Below, piece after piece: positions 33,338-33,557 of a stretch of 33,557 nt of DNA. How positions within the stretch are numbered: the stretch's first letter is position 1; each line of letters starts with the position of its first letter. The notes below the pieces were generated by a model that worked only from the letters and a program-made list of their open reading frames with translations, was not told the DNA's origin and ran no database searches. The stretch comes from Thermogemmatispora sp. Its GTDB lineage: Bacteria; Chloroflexota; Ktedonobacteria; Ktedonobacterales; Ktedonobacteraceae. The translations under genes and the position numbers were made by a program. The stretch lies in contig NZ_JADGIA010000033.1 of assembly GCF_019683635.1 (NCBI RefSeq), positions 1 to 33,557 on the forward strand, written 5' to 3'.

Positions 33338-33557
33338 CTAGAGACAGCCGCCGGCGGCGTTGGTATTGCAGAGGCCGAGGAGCACAGCCAGGGACTGCAG
33401 ACAGAGCACGGCAACCGTGTTATTGCACTCGTCGGTGTTGCCGTGACCGCCCTGGACGGCCTCCAGATCTGCATCAGTCAGCTCGACCTCACCGATGGGG
33501 CTCTCAGGCAGCAGGCTGAGCTCCTCCTCGCTGAGGCTCTGGCGATAGGCTTCATCT
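33338..33557 (-). CDS. lanA: Class II lanthipeptide precursor peptide, 5' truncated at the window edge
   Basis: Seventy-two codons read on the minus strand from the right edge to TAG at 33338-33340; the start codon lies beyond the window. The visible leader (37 residues) is acidic: SLSEEELSLLPESP, then ELTDADLEAVQGG, ending in the double-Gly motif cleaved by C39-type peptidases in class II systems. The core (35 residues, 33445-33341) starts HGNTDECNN and ends GLCNTNAAGGCL. It has four Cys (core positions 7, 15, 26, 34) and four dehydratable residues (Thr4, Thr10, Ser18, Thr28), with a hydrophobic middle. The leader style resembles mersacidin-type precursors. It lies upstream of lanM on the same strand, which is the normal arrangement. 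The product is predicted to be a ring-containing lantibiotic-like peptide; activity is unknown. Confidence 0.85.
   Translation of the reverse strand, partial: DEAYRQSLSEEELSLLPESPIGEVELTDADLEAVQGGHGNTDECNNTVAVLCLQSLAVLLGLCNTNAAGGCL

Noticed and set aside
33226..33474. 82-codon minus-strand frame
   Set aside because: It is the wrong frame of the real precursor gene at 33338-33557.

Overview
The window looks like chromosomal DNA from a GC-rich bacterium. Protein style, gene content and large spacer regions suggest Chloroflexota, class Ktedonobacteria (Thermogemmatispora-like). That placement is recognition from memory, not a search result. Both edges cut genes. The first ~67 bases are an almost pure G/C run that looks like assembly or contig-end noise.

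Layout. 1-4.0 kb (+): 3' end of a histidine phosphatase, a small PilT/VirB11-like P-loop ATPase, a GT4 glycosyltransferase and a P1-family (DmpA-like) peptidase. 4.0-8.2 kb (-): a polysaccharide flippase, a small four-helix membrane protein and a membrane-anchored GH3 enzyme (NagZ-type), a cell-envelope block. 8.7-14.1 kb (+): a 1813-residue membrane-anchored NACHT-like NTPase with a long HEAT-repeat solenoid and a C-terminal coiled coil. 14.3-17.2 kb (-): dCTP deaminase and a DnaQ-like exonuclease fused to a UvrC-like GIY-YIG nuclease. 17.7-20.5 kb (+): threonine/serine dehydratase, a GNAT acetyltransferase and prfB, which needs a +1 programmed frameshift at CTT-TGA-C. 20.6-21.7 kb (-): a primary-type sigma factor. 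22.4-26.7 kb (+): a strong promoter, a structured leader or ncRNA candidate, a small zinc-ribbon protein, ftsY, accD and accA (17-base overlap). 26.8 kb: tRNA-Leu(CAA) with a consensus promoter and a 20-bp terminator-like hairpin. 27.1-28.6 kb (-): a YeiH-family transporter and a small membrane protein that resembles the N-terminal segment of longer YeiH proteins.

29.4-33.6 kb (-) is the most interesting part: a class II lanthipeptide locus. It holds a LanM synthetase and, at the right edge, the 3' part of a precursor gene that lacks a start codon inside the window. The precursor has an acidic ELTDADLEAVQGG-type leader end and a 35-residue core with four Cys and four Ser/Thr. A 13-bp hairpin separates precursor and synthetase, and a long inverted repeat lies just upstream of the likely lanM start. 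Transport, protease and immunity genes, if present, would lie beyond the right edge.

The core genes (prfB, sigA, ftsY, accDA, dcd, tRNA) are housekeeping. The accessory content is the NACHT-HEAT protein, the lanthipeptide locus and the RNA-like leader near 22.4 kb.
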